Shown here in pieces: positions 12,694 to 20,737 of a stretch of DNA of 64,000 nt. The notes under the pieces were generated by a model, which was given only the letters and a program-made list of their open reading frames with translations, was not told where the DNA came from and searched no databases. Within the stretch, counting starts at the first letter, position 1, and every line of letters starts with the position of its first letter. The stretch is taken from positions 434,001 through 498,000 of the forward strand of contig CAVRVD010000013.1 of NCBI GenBank assembly GCA_963724535.1, in the 5' to 3' direction. The translations under genes were made by a program, and so were the position numbers. This DNA is from JADJPO01 sp963724535 (GTDB lineage Bacteria; Actinomycetota; Actinomycetes; Actinomycetales; Kineosporiaceae).

Positions 12694-13497
12694 TCAGCGG
12701 GCGGCGCGAACGTCGTCCGGTGTGTCCCTGCCGGTGACGGCCAGATAGCCGACCAGGACGACGATTGCCGTCCCGAAGACGATGCTGACCGGCAGCAGAC
12801 CGTAGCCAAGCGCACCGAGATCCTCCCCGAAGGCGAGGTAGTCGGCGATGGTCGCCCCGAGTGGGCGGGTGGCCACGTAGGCCAACCAGAAGCAGGCGAC
12901 AGCGTTGAGGCCGTACCGCAGGTGGGCGATCCCGGCGGCCGAGAACACGACGGCGTACAGGACGATGGACCGCGGGAAGCCCCAGCCCAGGGCGAACGCG
13001 GTCAGGTCACCGGCGGCGGTGCCGAGGGCGAACGTGGTGAGCACAGCGGCCCAGTAGAAGAGCTCGCGACGGGTCGAGTCGATGCTGTGGATCGACAGGG
13101 TGCCCTCCAGCCGATACCAGAGCACGAAGATCGTCAGCAGCGCTGCCGTGAAGCCGATGGTGGCCATCGCCTCGCTCACCCCGAGCACCTGCACGATGGC
13201 GTCCGTGATCAGGGTGCCGGCCACCCCGACCAGCACCACCGCGGTCCAGTACACGACCACCACGTAGCGACGGGTGGCGAGCTGGACGAGCAGGGCCAGG
13301 CCCAACGCCGCACCGGTGAGCAGGAGCGAGGCCTTCATCCCGATGGCCTCCATGGCCAACCAGTCGGCACTCGACTCACCACCCGCCGTGGTGAGCAGCT
13401 TGATCACCCAGAAGTAGACGGTCACCTCGGGCACCTTGGTGGCGCGGATCGGGCCGGGTCCGAGGGCCAGCCGCTCCCGGGCCGTCCGGGTGGTCAC
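12694..13497 (-). CDS. Conserved multi-pass membrane protein (COG4705-like)
   Basis: About 267 residues with six to eight hydrophobic segments. The N-terminal KVPEVTVYFWVIKLLTTAGG and later SIHSIDSTRRELFYWAAVL and LGTAAGDLTAFALG are typical of an uncharacterised bacterial membrane-anchored family (COG4705) that consists of four internal repeats of a two-helix unit. Function unknown. The frame stays open to 13659, but similarity begins after residue 55 of that longer version, and the longer start would leave only two bases to the divergent gene, so GTG 13497 is preferred. No good Shine-Dalgarno is seen, so the start is uncertain. Confidence 0.7.
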   Translation of the reverse strand: MTTRTARERLALGPGPIRATKVPEVTVYFWVIKLLTTAGGESSADWLAMEAIGMKASLLLTGAALGLALLVQLATRRYVVVVYWTAVVLVGVAGTLITDAIVQVLGVSEAMATIGFTAALLTIFVLWYRLEGTLSIHSIDSTRRELFYWAAVLTTFALGTAAGDLTAFALGWGFPRSIVLYAVVFSAAGIAHLRYGLNAVACFWLAYVATRPLGATIADYLAFGEDLGALGYGLLPVSIVFGTAIVVLVGYLAVTGRDTPDDVRAAR

Positions 13498-13661
13498 AGT
13501 GGTCGTGCTGGTCGATCCTGCCGCACGTCGGCGGCCCGCAACGGCGTGACGTCTGGATCCGTCCGATCCGGGCCTGCGCCGATTCGTGTTGTCGTGTGCC
13601 GGATCGTCCGACCCCCTCGCTACCGTGCTCTCGACGGTGAACACCAGCAGGGAGGGCACGA

Positions 13662-15113
13662 ATGGGGACGGCGAACCGGGACCGGCGGCGGGTCAAGGCG
13701 GCGGCGCGACGCAAGGCGCAGGCCAGGCGCGCGACCAGCGGAGGTGGCAGACCGCGGCCCCGGGCCACCACCGACCCGGGCGGCGACCGGTTCGAGGACC
13801 TGCTGGACGACGCCCTTCCGGCCCCGCCCCCGATCACCAGCGCGTTCGGCCTCAGCGGCGGCGCCGCCGCAGCGCCCGGCCCGTCGGTGCCAGAGCGGGT
13901 CGCCGTGATCATCGACAATGCCGTGTTCGCCCTCGACCGGGCGGATTCGGCACAGCTCACCCTGCTGGTCAGCCAGCTGGCCACCGCAGCGGCGCCCGGC
14001 TGGCGGCGCGCGGTCCAGCGTCGCCTGGACGACGTGCTGACCGCGGCCGTGACGGCGTTGTGGGGTCAGGGCTGGCAGCCGGCCGACCTGGTGCGCGTGG
14101 TCACCCGTCGGCTCGCAGCCCCGCACGTGCGGCTGACTCGGGCCGTCGTGGCCGCCGAGCTCACCCGGTACAGCTCCGCGAGCATCGACCCCCGCTGGGC
14201 CTCGCAGCTCGCCGAGGCCGGGGTGAGCATCTGGTGGGAGCGGCGGCTCAGCGCCGTCCAGGCCTGTGCCGAGGACCACCCCGGTGGCTGGCCCGGGTTC
14301 GTGCGATGCGCGATCGAGGTAGCGCATCTCATGGCACGCCTGCCTCGCCTGGAGACGCTCACCGCCGTCCCGGGGACCGCTACCCATGCGGCTGCTGCCC
14401 AGGCCGCGGGGCTCGACGAGCGGATCCTGGCCCGGGTCCGGGCGATGCTGGCCAAGGCCGAGTCGACCGACTACCCCGCCGAGGCCGAGACCTTCACCGC
14501 CGGAGCGCAGGCGCTGATGGCCCGCCACTCCATCGACCACGCGATGCTCGCCGCCACCGGACGGGCACCCGGCGACGAGCCGACGGGACGGCGGATCGGC
14601 ATCGACACGCCTTACGAGGCACCGAAGGCGGCTCTGCTCGACGGTATCGCTGCGGCCAACAACTGCCGGTCGGCGTGGAGCAGGGAGCTCGGATCCGCGA
14701 CCGTGGTGGGGTTCCCGACCGACCTGGACCTGGTCGAGGTGCTGTTCACCTCACTGCTGGTCCAGGCCACGGTTGCGGTGAACCGGCAGGGCTCGAAGAC
14801 CGACGGGGTGGGGCGCTCGCGCACCCGCAGCTTCCGCCAGTCGTTCCTGCTCTCCTACGCCGGGCGGATCCGAGAGCGTCTGGCCGAGGCGACGCGGCAG
14901 CAGACCGCCGCCGCCGCGGCGCAGGAGGCCGGGGAACGGCTGCTGCCGGTGCTGGCCTCCCGCACCGAGGCCGTGGACGCCGTGCTGTCGACGATGTTCC
15001 CCCACCTCAGCCAGAGGTCGGTCGGGTCGGCCTGGGACGGCGAGGGCTGGGCCTCGGGACGGGTCGCAGCCGACCGGGCCAGCCTCGGCCCACCCGGCGA
15101 GCTGCCAGGCTGA
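13662..15113 (+). CDS. DUF2786-containing protein
   Basis: 483-residue soluble protein of unknown function. It starts with a basic region (residues 1-30), has a helical middle, and carries a DUF2786 motif near residues 265-305 (ILARVRAMLAKAESTDYPAE followed by ETFTAGAQALMARHSID). Downstream is the usual C-terminal extension found with this domain in actinobacteria, including NNCRSAWSRELGSATVVGF and VEVLFTSLLVQATVAV. Start ATG 13662 has GGGAGG at an ideal distance. Divergent from the membrane protein gene. The role of the family is not established. Confidence 0.8.
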   Translation: MGTANRDRRRVKAAARRKAQARRATSGGGRPRPRATTDPGGDRFEDLLDDALPAPPPITSAFGLSGGAAAAPGPSVPERVAVIIDNAVFALDRADSAQLTLLVSQLATAAAPGWRRAVQRRLDDVLTAAVTALWGQGWQPADLVRVVTRRLAAPHVRLTRAVVAAELTRYSSASIDPRWASQLAEAGVSIWWERRLSAVQACAEDHPGGWPGFVRCAIEVAHLMARLPRLETLTAVPGTATHAAAAQAAGLDERILARVRAMLAKAESTDYPAEAETFTAGAQALMARHSIDHAMLAATGRAPGDEPTGRRIGIDTPYEAPKAALLDGIAAANNCRSAWSRELGSATVVGFPTDLDLVEVLFTSLLVQATVAVNRQGSKTDGVGRSRTRSFRQSFLLSYAGRIRERLAEATRQQTAAAAAQEAGERLLPVLASRTEAVDAVLSTMFPHLSQRSVGSAWDGEGWASGRVAADRASLGPPGELPG

Positions 15114-15217
15114 CCCGGGCCCGCCGGGCGGGCGGGGAGTGGGAAGGTGGGCAGCGGCGGCTCTGACACGATGGTCAGGCCGGCTCGGAGGAGATCCATG
15201 ACGCGGCGGACGGGACC

Positions 15218-16171
15218 GTGAGCGACGGGCGGGCGATGCCTGATCGGCAGCGCGACGACGACGGCGGGCGACCCGGCGGCGTCTCCTCCGTCCTCCTGCT
15301 GTGCAACCCCGAGGCGGGAGGTGCCGACGTCCAGGCCCTGGACGGGGTGGTCGAGACCTGGGCGCAGCTCGGCGTCTCGACGCGCCGGCACGTCCTCGGC
15401 GAGGACGGCGATGACGTAGACCTGGTGGATCTGCTGGCCGCGGCCGAGCGGGCTGTGATCGCCGGCGGCGACGGGACCATCCATCGAGTGCTGACCACGC
15501 TGAGCGAGCGCGAGGCGTTGCCCGGTCCGGCGTTCGGGATCATCCCGCTCGGCACCGGGAATGACCTGGCCGGCTCGCTGGAGCTGCCCCCGGACCCGAC
15601 CGCGGCTGCCCGCACCGCGCTGCGGGCAACGGCGCGGTCCCTCGATCTGCTGCGCGACGACCGCGGAGTCGTGGTGATGAACGCGGCGCACATCGGTATC
15701 GGGGCCTTGGCCGCCGAGCGCGCGCAGACCGTCAAGGGCGTCCTCGGCCCGCTCGGCTACGCCGTCGGCGCGGTGCTGGCCGGTGCGTCGATGGCGGACT
15801 ACCCGATCCGGGTCGAGGTCGACGGGGTCGAGGTCGCCTCGGCCGACCAGCAGCTGCTGATGGCCGGACTCGCCGTGGGCCGCACCATCGGCGGGGGAAC
15901 CCCGTTGGCGCCGCAGGCGAGCCCGGACGACGGAATGGCCGACGTGATTCTGGTGTCGGCGACCGGCGCCCTGGCCCGCGCCGACTTCGCCCGCAGGCTA
16001 CGCCGGGGAACGCATCCGGGCCGCGACGACGTGCTGGTGCTGCGCGGCCGGCGGGTCTGCGTCGAGGCGGGGGCGGCGCCGTTGAACGTCGACGGCGAGC
16101 TGCTGGGCGAGACCGGCGCGCGCTGCTGGACCGTTCTGCCGCGCGCCTGGAGCGTGGTCGTGCCGGGGTAA
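15218..16171 (+). CDS. Diacylglycerol/lipid kinase family protein (YegS-like)
   Basis: 317-residue member of the diacylglycerol kinase catalytic-domain family, which phosphorylates lipids such as diacylglycerol. Visible motifs: CNPEAGG near residue 30, the nucleotide-binding GGDGT (AVIAGGDGTIHRVL), then PLGTGNDLAGSL, GTGND being the second family signature. The C-terminal half carries LAPQASPDDG and LNVDGELL, as expected. Start GTG 15218. The exact substrate is unknown. It converges with the phospholipase D-type gene three bases downstream. Confidence 0.88.
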   Translation: MSDGRAMPDRQRDDDGGRPGGVSSVLLLCNPEAGGADVQALDGVVETWAQLGVSTRRHVLGEDGDDVDLVDLLAAAERAVIAGGDGTIHRVLTTLSEREALPGPAFGIIPLGTGNDLAGSLELPPDPTAAARTALRATARSLDLLRDDRGVVVMNAAHIGIGALAAERAQTVKGVLGPLGYAVGAVLAGASMADYPIRVEVDGVEVASADQQLLMAGLAVGRTIGGGTPLAPQASPDDGMADVILVSATGALARADFARRLRRGTHPGRDDVLVLRGRRVCVEAGAAPLNVDGELLGETGARCWTVLPRAWSVVVPG

Positions 16172-16174
16172 GCC

Positions 16175-17332
16175 TCATAGGTACCGGGTGAGCGGGCGGA
16201 CCACCTGCTCACCGACGCGCTGCGCGGCGTTCCGACGCCGCCACTCGGACGGGCTGACCTGCTCGGCCCGCCGGAGGTCCCCCGCGAAGTCCTCGATCAG
16301 TCGCGCCGGCGCGTCACCACCGAGAACGATGCAGGCCACCTCCTCGTCGTGGTCCAGGGAGCGTCGGTTGAAGTTCGACGACCCGATCATCGCGACCTCA
16401 CCGTCCACGGTGAGGACCTTGGTGTGCAGCATGCTGGGCTGGTAGCGCCACACCTCAACCCCTGCCCCGAGCAGCTCGGCATAGAAGCGTTCGCTGGCCA
16501 ACCGGGAGATGGTCTTGTCGTAGTGCGGCCCGGGCAGCAGCACCTGGACGTGGACGCCGCGACCGGCGGCCCCGGTCACCAGGTCCAGGAAGTCCGCCTC
16601 CGGGGCGAAGTAGGCAGTCTGCAGCGTGATCCGCCGCTCGGCAGCGGTGAGCAGGGTGTACCAGGCCGTCTGCATGTCGTCCCAGCCGATGGTCGCGGTG
16701 CCGCGCACCACCTGGACGACGTGCTCCCCTGCTGGCCCGATCGCCGAGTAGTGGTCGTCGCGGCGGTCGGGGTCGCCACCGGCCTCCGACCAGTTCTGCA
16801 CGAACGCGGCAAGCAGTCCGGCCGCTGCCGGCCCGCGCACCTGGATCTGGCTGTCACGCCATTCATCCGGACCCCGCGCGTCCCCTGCCCACTCCTGCGC
16901 GATGCCCACTCCACCGGTGAAGCCGACCCGGCCGTCGACGACGAGGACCTTGCGGTGCGTCCGGTGGTTATGGCTGAACGGCGAGCGCACCCAGGGCGGA
17001 CGGAAGAACCTGACGTCCACACCCGCCTGGCGCATCAGGTCGGTCAGCGAGCGGTCCATCCGCGCCCCACCGAGAGCGTCGATCAGAACCCTGACCCGGC
17101 ACCCGGCGCGTGCCTGCTCGGCCAGCGCGTCGGCGAAGGCGTCTGCCGGCCATCCCGTCCAGTACACGTAGGTGAGCAGGTCGACGGTGCCGGTGGCGGA
17201 GCGGATCGCCTCCAGCATTGCCGGGAAGATGCGGTCCCCGTTGCGCAGCACGGTGACGTCGTTGCCCTCGGTGGCCGGGATGCCCAGCAGCGCCTCGAGG
17301 CGACGGCGAAGCCCGTCCAGGTCCACGGTCAT
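16175..17332 (-). CDS. Phospholipase D / cardiolipin synthase-type protein
   Basis: 385 residues with two HxKxxxxD (HKD) phosphodiesterase motifs: HRKVLVVDGRVGFTGG in the first half and HTKVLTVDGEVAMIGSSNFN in the second, the arrangement of cardiolipin synthases and related phosphatidyltransferases. Unlike classical Cls it has no N-terminal membrane segments; it begins MTVDLDGLRRRLEALLG. The frame remains open to 17485, but ATG 17332 is where family-like sequence starts and GGAGG precedes it closely. It converges on the lipid kinase gene, so two phospholipid-modifying genes lie side by side. Substrate inferred from family only. Confidence 0.85.
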   Translation of the reverse strand: MTVDLDGLRRRLEALLGIPATEGNDVTVLRNGDRIFPAMLEAIRSATGTVDLLTYVYWTGWPADAFADALAEQARAGCRVRVLIDALGGARMDRSLTDLMRQAGVDVRFFRPPWVRSPFSHNHRTHRKVLVVDGRVGFTGGVGIAQEWAGDARGPDEWRDSQIQVRGPAAAGLLAAFVQNWSEAGGDPDRRDDHYSAIGPAGEHVVQVVRGTATIGWDDMQTAWYTLLTAAERRITLQTAYFAPEADFLDLVTGAAGRGVHVQVLLPGPHYDKTISRLASERFYAELLGAGVEVWRYQPSMLHTKVLTVDGEVAMIGSSNFNRRSLDHDEEVACIVLGGDAPARLIEDFAGDLRRAEQVSPSEWRRRNAAQRVGEQVVRPLTRYL

Positions 17333-17478
17333 GGCCCTCCAGTCACCGCGGAGCCGGCCACCACCAGCGCCCGGCCGGTCAGGGGAACTACGACGCCAGG
17401 CGGTCACCGTACCGTCCCCCATCCCCCGCTGGCAGCGCCTGATCCGGCAACCCCGCGCCGCTGCCCGAGTGGGATGGG

Positions 17479-17509
17479 TCGACAACGCCTATACCCCCTG
17501 GGGTATACT
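17479..17509 (+). promoter_or_regulatory. Promoter with CsoR/CstR-type palindromic operator
   Basis: TATACCCC (17490-17497), CT, GGGGTATA (17500-17507) is a perfect inverted repeat with 8-bp arms. A/T-flanked C-tract/G-tract palindromes like this are typical operators of the CsoR/RcnR/CstR repressor family, which sense Cu(I) or sulfur species. The repeat overlaps a good -10 box (TATACT, 17504-17509), and TCGACA at 17479-17484 is a plausible -35 with a long 19-bp spacer. The layout fits repression of the small Cys-rich gene starting at 17541. No csoR-like gene is in the window. Confidence 0.6.
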
Positions 17510-17540
17510 GGATCCTTCCGACGAGCTGAGGAGTCCGCCC

Positions 17541-17657
17541 GTGTGTAGTCCCGCCGTGTGCCCGCACTGCCGCAAGGTCACCTGGAGCGGCTGCGGTATG
17601 CACGCAGACCAGGTCCTGGGCAGCGTGCCGACCGACAAGCGCTGCGCCTGCCGCTGA
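17541..17657 (+). CDS. 38-residue cysteine-rich protein
   Basis: Small ORF starting at GTG 17541 with GAGGAG upstream (17527-17533). The product has six Cys and two His in 38 residues: it opens with Cys at position 2, has CPHC, then GCGMH in the middle and ends CAC followed by Arg. This density suggests binding of a soft metal such as Cu(I)/Zn(II), or thiol/persulfide chemistry; neither is proved. It is preceded by a CsoR-type palindrome overlapping its likely -10, which fits a metal- or sulfide-induced function. I do not know a name for it. The following cupin gene starts 144 bp later and may or may not be cotranscribed. Confidence 0.7.
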   Translation: MCSPAVCPHCRKVTWSGCGMHADQVLGSVPTDKRCACR

Positions 17658-17801
17658 ACACGCGCTCGGCCCCGCCACCGTCGGCCCGTCATCTGGGCTG
17701 TGTCGCACCAGCGCCTGGGGAGTCTGAGAGTGTTGACGTCGGGGCGGCGCAGGAAGGCGCCGGCCTACCTGCCATGTGCCATCACCGACCGGGAGCAACG
17801 G

Positions 17802-18278
17802 ATGACCATCCAGGACATCGGGCCACAACCGCAGAGCTTCGACCTCGAGACGGCGACGCTGGAGAACACGAACTACCGGACCGTCGCGTGGTCCGGCAAG
17901 TACCTCCAGCTGACCCTCATGTCGATCCCCGCAGGCGGGGACATCGGCCTCGAGGCACATCCGGAGACCGACCAGTTCCTGCGACTCGACGCAGGCCGGG
18001 GCCGGGTGCAGATGGGCCCTGCGAAGGACCAGCTCGACTTCGACCGGGAGGTCGAGGACGGCTGGGCGATCTTCGTGCCCGCCGGCACCTGGCACAACGT
18101 CACCAACATCGGTGACGAGCCGATGCAGCTGTACGCCGTCTACGCGCCGGTCCACCATGCGTCGGGCACGATCCACGCCACGGCCGCCGACGCGGAGCGC
18201 GACGAGGAGTCAGGCACCGACGAGCCGCCGAGCTGGTCGGTCCAGCCTGCCCAGCCACCGCCGGACCAGCACGCCTGA
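17802..18278 (+). CDS. Cupin-domain protein
   Basis: 158 residues with a single cupin fold. Motif 1 is degenerate but visible around GGDIGLEAHPETDQFLRLDAG, supplying a His and Glu; motif 2 is FVPAGTWHNVTNIG, supplying the last metal-ligand His. Such single-domain cupins bind a divalent metal, but this subtype has no assigned reaction. The C-terminal 35 residues are polar and proline-rich. The frame is open from 17700, but ATG 17802 with GGGAG at 17791 and the start of homology decide the start. Confidence 0.8.
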   Translation: MTIQDIGPQPQSFDLETATLENTNYRTVAWSGKYLQLTLMSIPAGGDIGLEAHPETDQFLRLDAGRGRVQMGPAKDQLDFDREVEDGWAIFVPAGTWHNVTNIGDEPMQLYAVYAPVHHASGTIHATAADAERDEESGTDEPPSWSVQPAQPPPDQHA

Positions 18279-18350
18279 CCAGCCACCGCGTGCTCGTCGC
18301 GCAGGCCGGATCGGGTGCGCCAGGGGGTTGCCATCCATGAGGATGGGTCC

Positions 18351-19085
18351 ATGGCACCAACCGAGGCAGCCGGCGCGTCCTACGACGTGTTGCTCGGCGC
18401 AGGCAGGGCTCTCTATCCCGGGATCCGCATCGGGCGGCCCGGGCGGGCTCGCAGCTACTGGGCGACGATCGCCGCGCTGCGCGCGTTGCGGGCCCGCTGG
18501 AAGGTCGACATCGAGGGCATCGACAAGGTCCCGCGGGGGGCGGCGATCCTGATCGGCAACCATGTGTCGGCCATTGACCCGGTGGTCGTGGTGATGCGCA
18601 CCCGGTGGCGGGTCACCGCCTTCACCAAGGTCGAGTGGTTCCAGGGGCGCGCCGCGGTGTTCTTCCGCCTGATGGGCCAGATCCCGTTGCGTCGCGGAGA
18701 CCCTGCGGCCACCGACTGGGCGATCGCCATGGCATCGTCGGCACTCGCCTACGGCGGGAAGATCGGGCTCTATCCGGAGGGCACCCGCTCCCCTGATGCC
18801 ACCAAGCTTCATCGGCTGCACCCGCGAGTGCTCGTTCCGGTGCTGCGCGCCAATCCGGATGTGCCGGCGTACGCGGTCACCACGGCATACACGCGCCGAC
18901 CCCGACGAAGGACGCACGCGCAGGTGCGCATCTCCTCGCGGCTACCGCTCGATCCGTCCACCATGTCACCCGAATCGATCATCGCCGTCGTTCGGGACGC
19001 CCTGCTCGAACTCGGCGGCCAGACCTATGTGGACGTGTCCGCCCGCGACGTCAAGGAGGCACGTGCCAGGTCACGGCCCGAGTGA
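18351..19085 (+). CDS. PlsC-type lysophospholipid acyltransferase
   Basis: 244 residues of the 1-acylglycerol-3-phosphate acyltransferase family, which transfers an acyl group to a lysophospholipid or related acceptor at the membrane. The catalytic HX4D is in GNHVSAIDP; the second block is GQIPLRRGD; the acceptor-binding block is LYPEGTRSPD. ATG 18351 chosen with GAGG about eight bases upstream; the frame is open from 18315. It is one of several lipid-modifying genes nearby (lipid kinase, phospholipase D-type protein). The precise acceptor is not known. Confidence 0.85.
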   Translation: MAPTEAAGASYDVLLGAGRALYPGIRIGRPGRARSYWATIAALRALRARWKVDIEGIDKVPRGAAILIGNHVSAIDPVVVVMRTRWRVTAFTKVEWFQGRAAVFFRLMGQIPLRRGDPAATDWAIAMASSALAYGGKIGLYPEGTRSPDATKLHRLHPRVLVPVLRANPDVPAYAVTTAYTRRPRRRTHAQVRISSRLPLDPSTMSPESIIAVVRDALLELGGQTYVDVSARDVKEARARSRPE

Positions 19086-19265
19086 AACGCGTTGGCGCCG
19101 CACCGCTCGTCCATGGCGTGTGACGCGCGTCGACTCCCTGAAGACGGCGCTGAGAGTGAGCGGTCTCGATCCAGACGTCGGCGACTAGGATCGGGTGCAG
19201 TGATGAGCATCGGAGAGACCATGAGCGCCGCGAGCAGCCCATTCGGCATGTGAGGCGCTTGACCC

Positions 19266-20444
19266 GTGGCGACGTGGTTCTACGCCCCATCCCCGCACAA
19301 GCGGGCAGCGGGCCCGGTCTCGGAAGCCGAACGAATCTCCTCGCTCGACGCCGTGCGGGGCGTCGCCACGCTGGGCATCCTGCCCATGAACGCGTTGAGC
19401 TTCGCCCTGGCGTCGGCTGCGTACTTCAACGTCTCCGCCGACGGTATCCGGCACCCCTTCGACTGGGTCGTCGGGGTGCTGACCATGATCTTCGTAGACC
19501 AGAAGATGATGGCCTTGTTCTCGATGTTGTTCGGCGTGGGCGTCGTCGTGTTCGCCGACCGAGCCAGAGCCGATGGTCGACGGGTCGTCTGGCTGAGCCT
19601 GTGGCGCTTCGTACTGCTACTGGGCATCGGCATCGCCCATTCCCTGCTGTGGGACGGCGACGTCTTGCTCCCCTACGCCATCTGCGCGCCGATCGTCCTC
19701 TTGGTCCGCGGACTCCCGGCGGGGCTGGTGATCGGCTCAGGTGTCGCGCTGGCCCTCGCGGGTAGCCTGGCGGCGCCCCTGTTCCAGAACACGGTGGGTG
19801 CCGACGGAACCGAGCTCGGGAATCTCTGGTTGATCGATGGGGGCGCGAAGTCGGACGCGGTCTTGGGGTGGTTCCTCCTGGACGCTTCCGGTCGAGCCTT
19901 GGGTCTCATGCTGATCGGCGTCGGTCTGTTCCGGCTCGGCATCGTGCAGGGGCAGCGAGACGACGGGTACTACCGTCGAATGGCCCTATGGGGTCTGGGT
20001 GCGGGAACGACGGTGACGGCAGCCGGGGTCGTGTTTCGGAGCGTTAGTGACTGGTCACTGGACCACGCGCTCACCGGACACATCCCCACCGGCCTGGGCA
20101 CGATCCCCATGGCGGTGGGCTATATGGCACTGATCATCGTGGGGAATCGACGAAGCGTCCGGTACGTCGAGCGCTTCCGCGCCGCGGGCAGGATGGCGCT
20201 GACCAACTACCTCACCCAGACCATCCTCGGCGTCACCATGCTGACGTGGTGGTGGGGCGATGTCGAACTCAGCCGCACGATGATCGGCGTCTGGGTCCTT
20301 GCCGTCTGGGCGCTGCAGCTCTGGTGGTCCACGTGGTGGTTGGCGCGGTTCCGCCACGGGCCGTTCGAGTGGGTATGGCGCTGCGCGACCTACCGCACCT
20401 GGCAACCACTGCGACGCAAGGTGGTAGCGACTACACCGGCCTGA
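19266..20444 (+). CDS. DUF418-family membrane protein
   Basis: 392-residue polytopic membrane protein. The N-terminal part (ISSLDAVRGVATLGILPMNAL) and the C-terminal block (FRAAGRMALTNYLTQTILG, then WWSTWWLARFRHGPFEWVWR) are the hallmarks of DUF418/YeiB-like proteins, which resemble acyltransferase-3 membrane proteins but have no assigned function. About ten hydrophobic segments. Start GTG 19266 is supported by similarity rather than a ribosome binding site. A 16-codon ORF (19203-19253) lies just upstream and could be a leader peptide, but nothing supports its translation. Confidence 0.85.
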   Translation: MATWFYAPSPHKRAAGPVSEAERISSLDAVRGVATLGILPMNALSFALASAAYFNVSADGIRHPFDWVVGVLTMIFVDQKMMALFSMLFGVGVVVFADRARADGRRVVWLSLWRFVLLLGIGIAHSLLWDGDVLLPYAICAPIVLLVRGLPAGLVIGSGVALALAGSLAAPLFQNTVGADGTELGNLWLIDGGAKSDAVLGWFLLDASGRALGLMLIGVGLFRLGIVQGQRDDGYYRRMALWGLGAGTTVTAAGVVFRSVSDWSLDHALTGHIPTGLGTIPMAVGYMALIIVGNRRSVRYVERFRAAGRMALTNYLTQTILGVTMLTWWWGDVELSRTMIGVWVLAVWALQLWWSTWWLARFRHGPFEWVWRCATYRTWQPLRRKVVATTPA

Positions 20445-20737
20445 GGTCGGCCCAGGTCCGCTCGCTCGGCAGCCCCCTCGCGCGGTACTTCTCGCACGGC
20501 AGCCTCGACACCCCGCACCCGCGCCGGTCCAGATCGCCAACCCGACCCGGCGCAACGACACGGCGCCGCTGTCGTTCCTACCTGCAGCGGCACGTGCCAG
20601 GAGCGGGCGTGGCACCGTGTTGCCGGTGATCGTCATGACGGGCAGGCTGGGGTGACGTCGCAGGAAGTCGCCCACCTAGCGGACTCGCATCCTCCGTCGG
20701 GTTCGGCGACTGTGGCGTCCGCTCACACCGCGCAGCC
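20445..20737. other. Gap without a recognised gene
   Basis: 293 bp between the DUF418 gene and the LuxR-type gene. A minus-strand frame here reads VGDFLRRHPSLPVMTITGN and then loses any resemblance to a protein. It could be a fragment of a decayed gene, but I cannot assign it. Confidence 0.35.

Noticed and set aside
11511..12737. Plus-strand frame after pdxY starting with a hydrophobic stretch
   Set aside because: Runs antisense through the cation exchanger; the short hydrophobic start is not enough to call a gene.
19203..19253. 16-codon ORF upstream of the DUF418 gene
   Set aside because: Could be a leader peptide, but there is no regulatory codon run, terminator or conservation evidence.
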